A stretch of DNA of 64,000 bases, taken from JALZOC01 sp031361295 (GTDB lineage Bacteria; Acidobacteriota; Vicinamibacteria; Vicinamibacterales; 2-12-FULL-66-21). Positions 1 to 8,656 of the stretch are shown piece by piece. Position 1 is the first letter of the stretch; the number at the start of each line of letters is the position of its first letter. The notes beneath the pieces are model-generated. The model did no database searches. It had not been told where the DNA came from and saw only the letters and a list, made by a program, of their open reading frames with translations. A program made the translations under genes and the position numbers. The stretch lies in contig JANMCN010000276.1 of the NCBI GenBank assembly GCA_031361295.1, positions 11,958 through 75,957 of the forward strand, given 5' to 3'.

Positions 1-1
1 A

Positions 2-883
2 CGCTCCCGTGCGGGCCTCGGCCAGCCGGATCGCCCGGCCGGATGCTTTCTGTTCACGGGTCCGACCGGCGTCGGCAAGACCGAGCTCGCCAAGCAGCTC
101 GCGCTCCATCTCGGCAACGAGTTCATTCGCTACGACATGAGCGAATACATGGAGAAGCACGCGGTCGCCCGCCTGATTGGCGCACCCCCAGGGTACGTCG
201 GGTTCGAACAAGGGGGCCTGCTCGTCGACGGCATCCGGCAGCATCCGTATGCCGTACTGCTGCTGGATGAAATCGAAAAAGCTCATCCCGATATCTTCAA
301 TATCCTGCTGCAGGTGATGGATCACGCGACGCTCACCGACAACAACGGCCGGAAGTCGGACTTCCGCCAGGTGGTCGTGATCATGACGTCGAACGCGGGC
401 TCGCGCGAGCTGAGCAATGCGAGCATCGGGTTCACCGAGGCGGGGGCGTCGGACCGGGTGCTCGACGCGAGACAGAAGGCCGCCCAGCAGCGCTCGAAGA
501 GCGCGATCGAAAAAGTCTTCAGCCCGGAATTCCGCAACCGCCTCGATGCGATTGTCTCGTTCGATCCCCTCACGCCCGCGGTGATGGAGACGATCGTCGA
601 GAAGTTCATCCTCCAGCTCGAAGCGCAGCTCGCCGAACGGAGTATCGCGATCACGCTCGAGCCGGAGGCGCGGGCCTGGCTCGCGCAAAAGGGCTACGAT
701 CCGGTCTACGGCGCGCGGCCCCTTGCGCGCGTGATCCAGACCGACGTCAGGGATCCGCTGACGGACGAGATTCTTTTCGGACGTCTCGAGTATGGCGGGA
801 CCGTGACGATCCGCTTCGAGGACGGGCGCCTCGCATTCGGGTTCGACGCGCGCACGCCGCCCACTCCGGCGCCCGCCCACTGA
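2..883 (+). CDS. clpA: ATP-dependent Clp protease ATP-binding subunit ClpA, C-terminal part
   Basis: The gene enters from the left edge, so only about the last 293 codons are present. It encodes the second AAA+ module and C-terminal domain of ClpA, the unfoldase that feeds proteins to ClpP. Visible are a Walker A (GPTGVGKT), the MSEYMEK segment, the GAPPGYVGF pore loop, Walker B (LLLDEIEKAHP), a sensor region (MTSNAG), the arginine-finger context (FRNRLD) and the sensor-2 motif GARPLARVIQ. An SIGF tripeptide loop aligns with the IGF/IGL loop that docks onto ClpP, so this is a protease partner and not a ClpB-type disaggregase. grpE follows after 10 bases and is probably cotranscribed. Subfamily is clear from the ClpA-like sequence around VGFEQGGLLVDGI. 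Confidence 0.92.
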   Translation, partial: RSRAGLGQPDRPAGCFLFTGPTGVGKTELAKQLALHLGNEFIRYDMSEYMEKHAVARLIGAPPGYVGFEQGGLLVDGIRQHPYAVLLLDEIEKAHPDIFNILLQVMDHATLTDNNGRKSDFRQVVVIMTSNAGSRELSNASIGFTEAGASDRVLDARQKAAQQRSKSAIEKVFSPEFRNRLDAIVSFDPLTPAVMETIVEKFILQLEAQLAERSIAITLEPEARAWLAQKGYDPVYGARPLARVIQTDVRDPLTDEILFGRLEYGGTVTIRFEDGRLAFGFDARTPPTPAPAH

Positions 884-893
884 GCGCGCCCCT

Positions 894-1475
894 ATGGACA
901 ACGAACACGACATTCCCGTGAAGGTCGTCGACCGCCGCTGGTGGGCGCGGCAGGACGATGGCAGCGCGCCTGAACCACGGGGCGGATCGAAGCCTACCTA
1001 CGTCGAAGATCTGGAGCGGCAGCTGGCCGAGAAGGATCGCATCGCCCAGGAATACATCGCAAAATACCGACAGGCGTCTGCCGAGTTCGAGGAGTCGCGA
1101 CTGCGCCTCCGACGCGAGATTTCCAAGGACGTCGAGCGCGGACGGCGTGAAATCCTCGCGGATCTTCTCGACGTCGTCGACAACCTGGATCGCGCGCTGG
1201 ACGCGGCGCGGCAGTCGCCGTCGCCCGAGGCGCTCCGGCAGGGGGTCGAGATGGTGCAGCGCCAGTTCCTCGCCAAGCTCGAAGGACTCGGCGTTCGACG
1301 CATCGACGTCGGCGGCGCGCCATTCGACCCTTCACGACACGAAGCGGTCTCGACCGTTCCCGCGCGCACGGCTGCGGAGGACGGACAGGTCGTCGGTGTG
1401 GTGCGCCACGGCTACACGATCGGCTCGGAGATCCTTCGACCGGCTTCCGTGGCCGTCGCCAGGACCCCGGACTGA
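894..1475 (+). CDS. grpE: GrpE nucleotide exchange factor
   Basis: A 193-residue GrpE, the factor that releases ADP from DnaK in the Hsp70 cycle. The N-terminal 25 residues are polar and variable. Residues about 35-100 form the long charged coiled coil. The C-terminal beta domain carries the family pattern FDPSRHEAVSTVPA, then GQVVGVVRHGYTIG and ILRPASVAV. The start lies 10 bases after the clpA stop, without a strong Shine-Dalgarno, which suggests cotranscription. dnaK and dnaJ are not in the window, so this may be a second grpE tied to the Clp cluster. Length and fold are normal for the family. Confidence 0.93.
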   Translation: MDNEHDIPVKVVDRRWWARQDDGSAPEPRGGSKPTYVEDLERQLAEKDRIAQEYIAKYRQASAEFEESRLRLRREISKDVERGRREILADLLDVVDNLDRALDAARQSPSPEALRQGVEMVQRQFLAKLEGLGVRRIDVGGAPFDPSRHEAVSTVPARTAAEDGQVVGVVRHGYTIGSEILRPASVAVARTPD

Positions 1476-1557
1476 ATCCTGCCACACAGGCCGCTCCAAC
1501 ACCCTGGCGTCAGCGGCTCGCCCCTGGTCTGACAGCGACGCAGCTCGACGCCAACAT

Positions 1558-1573
1558 GCGGCCGAACGGCCGC
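1558..1573. terminator. GC-rich hairpin between convergent genes
   Basis: A perfect inverted repeat (7-base arms GCGGCCG and CGGCCGC around AA) lies between the ends of grpE and the convergent short-chain dehydrogenase. Position fits a bidirectional terminator, but no T-run follows on either strand, so it would be an atypical or Rho-assisted terminator. Confidence 0.3.
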
Positions 1574-1647
1574 GGCGCGGAATTACGGGCGGTACGATCA
1601 GACGCCCGACGGGTCGAGACGGTGCCCTCCGCCGGGCCGGCGCCATT

Positions 1648-2388
1648 TCAACCGCGCTGGTTGATTTGCTGGAACACCGCGTCGAGGTCGTGGCGGGACG
1701 CCATCCTGACCTGCTCGGCGAAGCCGTAGCCGATTTCTGATTCCCCCGCGGCGAGCCTCAGCATGACGGCGTCCACGAATTCGTCCACGTTCACGCCAAA
1801 GGTATGGAGCCCCGGCCCGCCGAGGTCCGTGTCCACCGCGGGCGGCGCAATCTCGATGACCTTGATGGGTGTCGACGCCAGCTGGTGACGGAGCGACAGG
1901 GTGAACGAGTGGAGCGCGGCCTTCGTGGCGCTGTATACGGGCACCCTCGCCAGGGGTGTGAAGGCCAGACCTGACGTGACGTTGAGGATGCCGGGGTCCT
2001 TCTGCTGCCGGAGGTGCGGAATCAGCAAGGCGGCCAGGTGAACCGGGGCTTCGAAATTGATCGCGATCTCCGCCTGCGTGAGTTCCCAGTCTCCGTCGCC
2101 GTCCTCCAACCTGAGGACGCGCTGGACCCCTGCGTTGTTGACCAGAACATTCACGGCGGGTACGTCGTTCATCACCCAGGCCGCCAGCGCATGCCGGTCC
2201 GCCCGGCGGGAGAGGTCGCAGACGCGCGTCAGGAGGCCAGGGAGGCGCTCGCGCGCGTCGCGCAGCTTGTCTTCACGCCGTCCACAGATCGCGACCGTGC
2301 TGCCGGCGCGGTGGAACCGGTTCGCCAGCGCCAAGCCGATGCCGGACGCGCCGCCGGTGATGAGGACCGTATTCGACGAGAGGTTCAT
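1648..2388 (-). CDS. Short-chain dehydrogenase/reductase (DltE-like)
   Basis: A 246-residue classical SDR oxidoreductase, probably cytoplasmic and NADP(H) dependent. The N-terminal Rossmann glycine motif is TGGASGIG (residues 11-18), followed by an Arg-Arg pair after strand 2 (CGRRED) typical of NADPH use. NNAG is present, a catalytic Ser lies in VTSGLAF, and the YSATK motif supplies catalytic Tyr and Lys. The overall pattern resembles the DltE-like SDR group, whose physiological substrates are mostly unknown. A GGAGAT Shine-Dalgarno precedes the ATG. It is divergent from the M28 peptidase gene, with 39 bases between the starts. Substrate cannot be assigned. Confidence 0.85.
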   Translation of the reverse strand: MNLSSNTVLITGGASGIGLALANRFHRAGSTVAICGRREDKLRDARERLPGLLTRVCDLSRRADRHALAAWVMNDVPAVNVLVNNAGVQRVLRLEDGDGDWELTQAEIAINFEAPVHLAALLIPHLRQQKDPGILNVTSGLAFTPLARVPVYSATKAALHSFTLSLRHQLASTPIKVIEIAPPAVDTDLGGPGLHTFGVNVDEFVDAVMLRLAAGESEIGYGFAEQVRMASRHDLDAVFQQINQRG

Positions 2389-2427
2389 TCGATCTCCAGT
2401 GCCTGCAGTTTAAAGTAAGCTCGGCGC

Positions 2428-4611
2428 ATGATTGTTCGTCGTGTGATGCTCGCGCTCGCGGCGGTGCTGCTGGCGCCACCGGTCATCCACTCGCAGGTTC
2501 CCGCACGGCTGCGTGGCTTTACGGCGGTGGCCACGGAGGCCGAGCGCAAGCTGGAGCGGCAGTTCCGCGCATCGCCGAGCCCGGACAGGCTGCGCGAGTA
2601 CATGCGCGTGATCACCGCGGAGCCGCATCATGCCGGCAGTCCCGGCGGCCGGAGAGTCGCCGAGTACATCCTTGAAAAGTTCAAGTCGTGGGACCTCGAC
2701 GCGTCGATCGAGCCGGCCGAGGCCCTGCTGCCCTACCCCGTCGAGCGCACGCTGGAGCTGGTCGGCCCCGAACACTTCGTTGCCGCGCTGAAAGAGCCGC
2801 CGATCGCCGCAGACAGTGACTCGGACGACGAGGGACAGCTGCCGACCTTCAATGCGTACTCCGCCGACGGGGACATCACCGCCGACCTCGTCTATGTGAA
2901 CTACGGGATTCCCGAAGACTACGAACAACTGAGGAAGCTGAACATCGACGTCACGGGAAAGATTGTACTCGCGCGGTACGGGCACAGCTGGCGCGGAATC
3001 AAGCCGAAGGTGGCGGCCGAGCACGGTGCGGCAGGCTGCCTCATCTACTCGGACCCGCGTGACGACGGCTTCTTCCAGGGGGACCCGTATGCCGAGGGAC
3101 CGTGGCGCCCGGAACAGGGTGTCCAGCGCGGAAGCGTCATCGACCTGCCGGTTCAGCCGGGCGATCCGCTGACGCCTGGCTGGGGGGCCGAGGCCGGAGG
3201 CCGGAAGCTCGATCGCCGTGAGGCCACGAGCCTGATGACCATCCCGGTGCTGCCGATCTCGTACGGCGACGCCTTGCCGCTGCTGCGGAACCTCAAGGGA
3301 ATCGTCGCCCCGGAGCCCTGGCGGGGCGGGCTGCCCGTCACGTATCACGTCGGTCCTGGACCGGCGAAGGTCCATCTCAAGCTCGCGTTCGACTGGCAGG
3401 TCCGTCCCCTCTACAACGTCATCGTACGGATTCCGGGCTCCGAATTCCCCGATGAATGGATCGTCGCCGGCAACCACCATGATGCGTGGGTCAACGGCGC
3501 GTCGGATCCGACGAGTGCGAACGTGGCGCTGATGGAAACCGCGCGCGGACTTGCGGGACTCGTGAAGGCCGGCTGGCGGCCCAGGCGAACGCTACTCCTC
3601 GCCTCGTGGGACGGCGAGGAGTTCGGGCTCATGGGATCGACGGAGTGGGTGGAGAAGCATCAGGATGAGCTCCGGCGAAAGGCCGTCGCGTACATCAACA
3701 GCGACAGCACCGGAAAGGGCTGGCTGGCGATGAGTGGATCGCACTCGCTCCAGGCTTTCATCAACGAGGTCGCGCGCGATGTCGACGACCCCCGCGGATC
3801 AGGCCTGAGCGTACTCGAAGCCAAGCGCACTCACCTGGCCGATCAGGCGAAGACCTCCGCTGAACGGGATGCCGTCCGGGCGTCGCACGACATCGCGATC
3901 GATGCACTGGGCTCGGGGTCCGACTACACCGCGTTCCTCGATCACCTGCAGATCGCATCGCTCGATCTTGGATTCGGCGGAGACGACGGCGGCGGAATCT
4001 ATCACTCGATATACGACTCGTTCTATTGGTACTCGACCTTCTCCGACGGCAGCTTCGTCCAGGTCGCCGGGCTGTCGCAGACCATCGGCACCGCACTCTT
4101 GCGGCTGTCGAATGCGGACATCCTGCCATTCGAGTTCAACGGCACCGCGGGGGCGTTGCGACAGTACACCGACGAAATCCAGAGGGCCGCGGCCGCCGGC
4201 GCAGCGCCCGGAACCAGGGAGCTGGACCTCGCCCCGCTGAGGACCGCCATCGCAAAGCTCTCCAAGTCCGGGAACGAATACGAGCGGGCGCTGGCACACG
4301 TGCCGGAGGGTGGGAACCGGTCGATGAAGACACCGCACCTCGCGGCGCTGAACGGCGTGTTGTATTCGACCGAACGTGCGTTCCGCTACGAGCCGGGCCT
4401 GCCGCGGCGGCCATGGTTCAAGCACCTCGGTTATGCGCCGGGGCTCTATACCGGCTATGCCGTGAAGACGCTTCCCGGCATCCGGGAAGCTGTCGAACAA
4501 GGCCAATGGGACGAGGCCGGCCGGTTCGTGGCGATTGTCGCGGGTGCGGTCACCACGTGTGCCGAACACGTGGACCATGCGGCGGCGCTGCTCAAGAAGG
4601 CCGGACGCTAA
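2428..4611 (+). CDS. Secreted M28 metallopeptidase, glutamate carboxypeptidase II-like
   Basis: A 727-residue zinc peptidase of the NAALADase/transferrin-receptor type. A signal peptide (residues 1-22, hydrophobic core followed by HSQ) exports it. A PA domain occupies roughly residues 150-310. The M28 catalytic domain follows: GNHHDAWVNGASDP (zinc His and bridging Asp, near 350), SWDGEEFG (catalytic Glu and zinc Glu, near 394), YINSDSTG (zinc Asp), and YHSIYDSFYW (zinc His). The last ~110 residues match the TFR-type dimerisation domain. It should trim C-terminal acidic or other residues from peptides outside the cytoplasm. Its stop overlaps the convergent RNA methyltransferase stop by four bases. 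A TAAAGT hexamer lies 11 bases before the ATG and no Shine-Dalgarno is visible. Confidence 0.92.
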   Translation: MIVRRVMLALAAVLLAPPVIHSQVPARLRGFTAVATEAERKLERQFRASPSPDRLREYMRVITAEPHHAGSPGGRRVAEYILEKFKSWDLDASIEPAEALLPYPVERTLELVGPEHFVAALKEPPIAADSDSDDEGQLPTFNAYSADGDITADLVYVNYGIPEDYEQLRKLNIDVTGKIVLARYGHSWRGIKPKVAAEHGAAGCLIYSDPRDDGFFQGDPYAEGPWRPEQGVQRGSVIDLPVQPGDPLTPGWGAEAGGRKLDRREATSLMTIPVLPISYGDALPLLRNLKGIVAPEPWRGGLPVTYHVGPGPAKVHLKLAFDWQVRPLYNVIVRIPGSEFPDEWIVAGNHHDAWVNGASDPTSANVALMETARGLAGLVKAGWRPRRTLLLASWDGEEFGLMGSTEWVEKHQDELRRKAVAYINSDSTGKGWLAMSGSHSLQAFINEVARDVDDPRGSGLSVLEAKRTHLADQAKTSAERDAVRASHDIAIDALGSGSDYTAFLDHLQIASLDLGFGGDDGGGIYHSIYDSFYWYSTFSDGSFVQVAGLSQTIGTALLRLSNADILPFEFNGTAGALRQYTDEIQRAAAAGAAPGTRELDLAPLRTAIAKLSKSGNEYERALAHVPEGGNRSMKTPHLAALNGVLYSTERAFRYEPGLPRRPWFKHLGYAPGLYTGYAVKTLPGIREAVEQGQWDEAGRFVAIVAGAVTTCAEHVDHAAALLKKAGR

Positions 4612-5408
4612 GGCGCAGGCCACAGCACCGCCAGCGCCACAGCGCCGGCGACCACGACGTTCAGGGAATCCACGCCGGCCGCGATCGGAATACGCACTCG
4701 GACGTCCGCGCGCTGCAGGGCACCCTCGGAAAGGCCGCTCCCTTCTGCGCCAACGATCACGACGTGGCGCTCACGACCGTGCAGCGACCGCGCGTACGCG
4801 TCCAGCGACATCGCCGGGTGACGCGGCGTCAGGGCCACGACGTCGAACCCCGAGTCCCGCAACGACCCGAGCGCGTCGGGCCACGGATGCACGCGCATGA
4901 ACGGCAGGCGCATCCCTGCGCCCATGGACGTTCGTATTGCCTTCCGGTACAGCGGGTCCCCGCTCGACGGATCGAGGAGAACGGCGTCGGCTCCGAACGC
5001 CTCGGCAACGCGGAAGAGGCCTCCGACATTGTCCGGGTTGCCAACGCCTTCCATGCAGAGGAGACGCCGCGCACCGGCAAGCACTGCAGGGGCATACGCC
5101 CCGGGCCCGCGCTCCGCCAGGGCGAGGCACCCCCGGTGGAAGTCGAAGCCGGTCAGCGCCTGCATGACCTCTGGGGCCACGACGTGAATGGGGCACCGCG
5201 CAGTGGCGAGCGTGGCGGCAAGCGCGTTTCTGGCGGCCGTGGTGAGAAGGATCGACCTGATGCGGAAGCGATCGCCGAGGATGAGCCGTTCGACGACGAG
5301 CCGTCCCTCGGCGACGAACAGGCCGCGGTCGCGCAGCCACGCCGGATCCCCGACGTGGATGTACTCATCCGCGCGCGGATCGCCGGCGGGGTCGATACCG
5401 TCGGCCAC
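4608..5408 (-). CDS. TrmH/SpoU-family RNA 2'-O-methyltransferase
   Basis: A 266-residue SPOUT methyltransferase expected to 2'-O-methylate rRNA or tRNA. The N-terminal substrate-binding domain includes LFVAEGRLVVERLI. The catalytic knot carries motif 1 (GNPDNVGGLFRVAEAFG), motif 2 (VIVGAEGSGLS) and motif 3 (DSLNVVVAGAVAL). I place the start at GTG 5408 because the upstream acetyltransferase ends there: its TAG and this GTG share one base (TAGTG), which implies translational coupling. A longer open frame continues upstream but overlaps the acetyltransferase and has no family similarity. Exact RNA target unknown. Confidence 0.88.
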   Translation of the reverse strand: MADGIDPAGDPRADEYIHVGDPAWLRDRGLFVAEGRLVVERLILGDRFRIRSILLTTAARNALAATLATARCPIHVVAPEVMQALTGFDFHRGCLALAERGPGAYAPAVLAGARRLLCMEGVGNPDNVGGLFRVAEAFGADAVLLDPSSGDPLYRKAIRTSMGAGMRLPFMRVHPWPDALGSLRDSGFDVVALTPRHPAMSLDAYARSLHGRERHVVIVGAEGSGLSEGALQRADVRVRIPIAAGVDSLNVVVAGAVALAVLWPAP

Positions 5409-6001
5409 TACTCGGTGCGCACAACCGAACGGCGGCTCCGGTGCCGGTCGATCACGTGCTGACCGAGCCGCTTGCTGAGGAACACCTTCGATTCGCCGGC
5501 CTCGAAGGGATGCGGCACGAAGCGGATCACGTCGAATTGCAGCTGCGCGAGCGTGCTGCGCATCTCGTAGAACCGGTTCTTGGTCTTGACGAGAATTTCG
5601 TCGAACCCGTTCGCGAGCGCCCAGACCTCCTGCTCCTCCGTCAGCGCGCGAAAGTGCCCCTGGCCGCGCCAATCGCTGCGAGTGCCACCAATCCACTGGT
5701 ACAAGACGCGGCGCCCGTCGAATACGACACAATCCTCGAGCTGGGCCACGAGATCGGCCAGCTTGGGATCGCTCTCGTTCACCCGCAGCTCGTGGGAGAC
5801 CTTGAACGACACCGGCACGACCATGCCGGGGTCATCGGGCAGCGGCGCCTCCGCCATCAGAATTTGATGGTCGCGATCGCGCAGCCGCTGAATGACTTCG
5901 GCGGCCGTCTTCTTCCTGGGAAAATCCAGGAAGAACTCTTCGATGTACTGGATTTCGAGCGCACCCTGCTGCAAGGCGTACTGCTTCAGAAGATATTCCA
6001 C
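5408..6001 (-). CDS. GNAT-family N-acetyltransferase-like protein
   Basis: A 197-residue cytoplasmic protein with a GNAT-like core: strands in VVPVSFKVSHELRV, an acetyl-CoA loop region around RSDWRGQGHFRALTEE, and a final ALANGFDEILVKTKNRF segment. The RGQGHFRAL stretch resembles the (Q/R)xxGxG pyrophosphate-binding loop. It starts with GTG at 6001. A TATGAT hexamer lies eight bases before the start with no Shine-Dalgarno, so the mRNA may be almost leaderless. It is coupled to the downstream RNA methyltransferase by a TAGTG stop/start overlap. Substrate is unknown; a protein or metabolite amine is possible. Confidence 0.7.
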   Translation of the reverse strand: MEYLLKQYALQQGALEIQYIEEFFLDFPRKKTAAEVIQRLRDRDHQILMAEAPLPDDPGMVVPVSFKVSHELRVNESDPKLADLVAQLEDCVVFDGRRVLYQWIGGTRSDWRGQGHFRALTEEQEVWALANGFDEILVKTKNRFYEMRSTLAQLQFDVIRFVPHPFEAGESKVFLSKRLGQHVIDRHRSRRSVVRTE

Positions 6002-6042
6002 GGGTGCTTATCATAACCGACAGAGCGTCGAGCCCCGAATCT

Positions 6043-6576
6043 CTAACCGACCCCCCGCCAGTTCGGGTTGACGCGCGCATACAGCGCCTGGTCGCGAGGA
6101 GTGCCGTACTTGACGCTGCTGGACTTGAGGATGGCCTCGCGCACGAATCCCGCCTTCTCGAGGACGCGAATCGAACCGAGGTTTTCGGCGAACGGCAGTG
6201 CGAAGAGCCGCAGGAGGTTCGCGCTCGCGAACAGGTGCTCCGTCACGAGCACCAGCGCTTCGGTCGTAATGCCCCGGCCCCAGTGTGCCTCACCCAGCCA
6301 GTACCCGATCTCCGCCGAGTAACGCTCCACGTCCGTCCCCGCGACGTAGCCTATCGCCCCGGCGGCCTCGCCCCCGACGTCGATCGCAAGATTGGATGAG
6401 TCCAGTACCGACATCGCGCCCTTGAGGAAGGCCTGCGCATTGGCGCGTGAGTAGGGATGCGGAAAGCGATCCCGCAACTGGCGGGCGACGTTGACGTTGT
6501 TCGCGTGGCGCACCACCGCGTCCGCGTCAGCCATCCGCCACGGGCGGACAGCGCACAGAGCCCCTTCTAATCGCAT
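6043..6576 (-). CDS. RimJ/RimL-type GNAT acetyltransferase
   Basis: A 177-residue N-acetyltransferase of the Acetyltransf_3 group that includes RimJ, RimL and SpeG-like enzymes. The pattern LRPWRMADADAVVRHANN at the N-terminus, IGYWLGEAHWGRGITTEAL (acetyl-CoA binding motif A) and RLFALPFAENLGSIRVLEKAGF are all typical. I choose ATG 6576; an in-frame GTG nine bases upstream is an alternative. It lies just upstream of the other acetyltransferase and in the same direction, 41 bases apart. The target could be a protein N-terminus or a small amine; not determinable here. Confidence 0.88.
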   Translation of the reverse strand: MRLEGALCAVRPWRMADADAVVRHANNVNVARQLRDRFPHPYSRANAQAFLKGAMSVLDSSNLAIDVGGEAAGAIGYVAGTDVERYSAEIGYWLGEAHWGRGITTEALVLVTEHLFASANLLRLFALPFAENLGSIRVLEKAGFVREAILKSSSVKYGTPRDQALYARVNPNWRGVG

Positions 6577-6607
6577 GCCGTGCACCCGCAGAGCGGATCC
6601 GGGCGCC

Positions 6608-7327
6608 TTACAGCAGCGCGCGTCCCTGGGTTTTCAACCATCGCTCCGACTCACGGAAATCCGGACACGCCGCTTCCACCAGGCGCCAGAACCGCCTCGA
6701 ATGATTCTGCTCCTTCAGGTGCATCAGCTCGTGCAGCAGCACATAGTCGCTGACCTGCGGCGGCATCTGGACGAGGCGGAAGTTCAGCGCGATTCGTCCG
6801 TCACGGGAGCACGATCCCCACCGTGATTTCTGGTTCCGGATCGAGAGTCCATTGACCGCCAGGCCGTGCCGTGCCGCCAGATCTCGCAGCCTGGGGCCCA
6901 GCTCGGCACGCGCCACGGCCCGGAGATCCCGTTCGATATCGCCGCGCAGGTCGGACCTCGTGGAACCAACCCTGATCTCCCTGTCACCGTAGCGGACGAC
7001 GGCGCGGCCCTGCACGTCCGAGACCTCGACGCGGACCCTCTCACCTCTGAACAGGACCGTCGCACCGTGAATCCACTCGATCGGCGCGCAGGCAGACCGG
7101 ACACGCGCGCGCTCACGATCTATCCACGCGGCCTGACCTTGCACGAATCGGTTCGCCTCCGCGCGAGTTCCGCCCCGGGGAATGGTCACGCGGAGGCCGC
7201 CGCCCGGTCGCACGCGAAGGATGTAGCGGCGCGCCCGCCTCACCCGCACGAACTCGATCGCTGGATACGCGTGGGACGGGTCGAGTGCCGGTTCCGGCGC
7301 ACGGAGAAATGGAAGATCCAGCTGCAC
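6608..7327 (-). CDS. YgjP-like M48-type metallopeptidase domain protein
   Basis: A 239-residue protein of the DUF45/YgjP family. The zinc motif is HELMH (residues 199-203) followed by HSRRFWRLVEAACPDF, in the usual C-terminal position, preceded by the family pattern QKSRWGSCSRDGRIALNFRL. Such proteins fold like WSS1/M48 proteases; a nucleotide pyrophosphatase activity has been reported for one homologue, so the function is not fixed. The start is GTG at 7327. It is followed on the same strand by the acetyltransferase gene, 31 bases away. Confidence 0.88.
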   Translation of the reverse strand: MQLDLPFLRAPEPALDPSHAYPAIEFVRVRRARRYILRVRPGGGLRVTIPRGGTRAEANRFVQGQAAWIDRERARVRSACAPIEWIHGATVLFRGERVRVEVSDVQGRAVVRYGDREIRVGSTRSDLRGDIERDLRAVARAELGPRLRDLAARHGLAVNGLSIRNQKSRWGSCSRDGRIALNFRLVQMPPQVSDYVLLHELMHLKEQNHSRRFWRLVEAACPDFRESERWLKTQGRALL

Positions 7328-7381
7328 AGCGTCAATACGTCCGACGGCGGTGTCCGAGTCCCGCGCAGGTGGGAGGCCGCC

Positions 7382-7840
7382 CTACCAGCGGAGGAACGGG
7401 CGGCCATGGGCTGAGCCCGGCCAGGGGATCGACACGATGATCGCGAGCAGAGCCAGGCCATAGAAGATGGCCGCGACGCGGTGCCGGCGCAACGAGTCGG
7501 TGCGTCGGGCGCGCACGCGCCCGGCATGGGCCAGCGCCACGCCGACGCACATGCCGAACACGTGCTCGACCGCCCAGAACCTCACGATCGGGTCCTTCAT
7601 CACCGCCCGGAAGTGATGCAGCGCCTGGGCGGCATAGGGCGTGAAGAACAGGTACAGCACGAGACCGATCGTCAGCTGCAGATCGAGCGCCATGACGAAC
7701 CAGAACCCCGCGCGATCGTCCGCACGTGTCCACGGCGCATTCCGCGACGCGCCCAGGACACCGCGGACGGCCGCGAGGAGCCCGGTCAGGATGACAATCC
7801 ACCGGAGCCACGAGTGGAGGATGAGCGTCGCTGAATACAT
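7382..7840 (-). CDS. Four-helix inner membrane protein
   Basis: A 152-residue integral membrane protein of unknown function. Hydrophobic segments lie at about residues 6-28, 46-68, 84-106 and 122-142. Conserved-looking features are HSWLRW near the N-terminus, and His residues in helices 1 and 3 (HSWLRW, EHVFGMCVGVALAH) that might bind heme or a metal. That is speculation. It begins nine bases after the thioredoxin-fold gene ends, so the two are probably cotranscribed; a joint role in redox or maturation chemistry is only inference. Confidence 0.75.
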   Translation of the reverse strand: MYSATLILHSWLRWIVILTGLLAAVRGVLGASRNAPWTRADDRAGFWFVMALDLQLTIGLVLYLFFTPYAAQALHHFRAVMKDPIVRFWAVEHVFGMCVGVALAHAGRVRARRTDSLRRHRVAAIFYGLALLAIIVSIPWPGSAHGRPFLRW

Positions 7841-7849
7841 GGTTGCTCT

Positions 7850-8506
7850 CTACCGTTCCAGAAGCGCGGCTACTTCAGCCACGGTCGTCCGACCCGCATC
7901 GTTCTCGTACCACGTCATCAGCTGTTCGTGCAGCGGTTGCTGCATGACGCTCTTCTGCTGCTCGAGAAACCACGCCTGCGCGGTCGACGGCCGCTCTACC
8001 CATGAGCCGACGAGATCCTTGTGCTCGGTCAGCACCACGACGGTCGGCGTCGCGGCGCGACCGTCCGGAGTCAAGTTGGCGTCCAGGGCGGGGCGACCGA
8101 CCGTGGCATTGACGATGCGCATGGCCAGGCGGCCGGGCGCCGCGTCAACGATCCTGGCGACGTACGGGATGGTGCGAACCGAATCCGCGCACCAGTCCTC
8201 CGCGACGGCGAGAATCAGTCGGCGGCTGGGGAGCGCCCGCATGCGGGTGACGATGTCTGCCGTGACGGCGGCTTCGCTGTAACGTTCTCGCCATTCGTCG
8301 CGATTGGCGCGGGCCGTCTCCAGGAACTTGGCAAAGGTCAGTCCCCGGCTGTAAAGCGCGTCGTAGTCGGGATCCGCGGGGGGCGCCGCCGCCAGCCGCA
8401 GAGAGAAGCCGCCCGTGAGCCCCGCGGCCGCGCACAGGAGCAGCAGGGCGCGAATTGGCATCCGCGCGGCACAGCGGCCATCCTGGCGTCGGAGCGTGCG
8501 GGCCAT
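7850..8506 (-). CDS. Exported thioredoxin-fold protein with a single active-site cysteine
   Basis: A 218-residue protein with an N-terminal hydrophobic signal or anchor (about residues 18-40) and a thioredoxin-like domain. The active-site segment is AEDWCADSVRTIPY, so the usual CxxC is CADS: only the first cysteine is kept. The cis-Pro region is TPTVVVL. Such thioredoxin_9-like proteins are common in environmental bacteria and have unclear function; a single Cys favours glutathionylation or isomerase-type chemistry over disulfide oxidation. A TAAGAT hexamer sits exactly six bases before the ATG with no Shine-Dalgarno, consistent with a leaderless transcript. Cotranscribed with the four-helix membrane protein. 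Confidence 0.75.
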   Translation of the reverse strand: MARTLRRQDGRCAARMPIRALLLLCAAAGLTGGFSLRLAAAPPADPDYDALYSRGLTFAKFLETARANRDEWRERYSEAAVTADIVTRMRALPSRRLILAVAEDWCADSVRTIPYVARIVDAAPGRLAMRIVNATVGRPALDANLTPDGRAATPTVVVLTEHKDLVGSWVERPSTAQAWFLEQQKSVMQQPLHEQLMTWYENDAGRTTVAEVAALLER

Positions 8507-8656
8507 GCACGAATCTTATGCGCACTCGAGCGGGAATGACAGTCCGGGTGGATTGGTTGCTGTGCGGACCGCCGCACCCGCCCTGCGTGTCCGGCTCAGC
8601 CCCTGCCGCGCACACCCGAAAGCAATGGGCTCATCCGACCACCGGGAGCCCGGGAT

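Noticed and set aside
4026..5462. 478-codon plus-strand frame
   Set aside because: Overlaps the end of the M28 peptidase and the antisense RNA methyltransferase; Arg-rich and motif-free.
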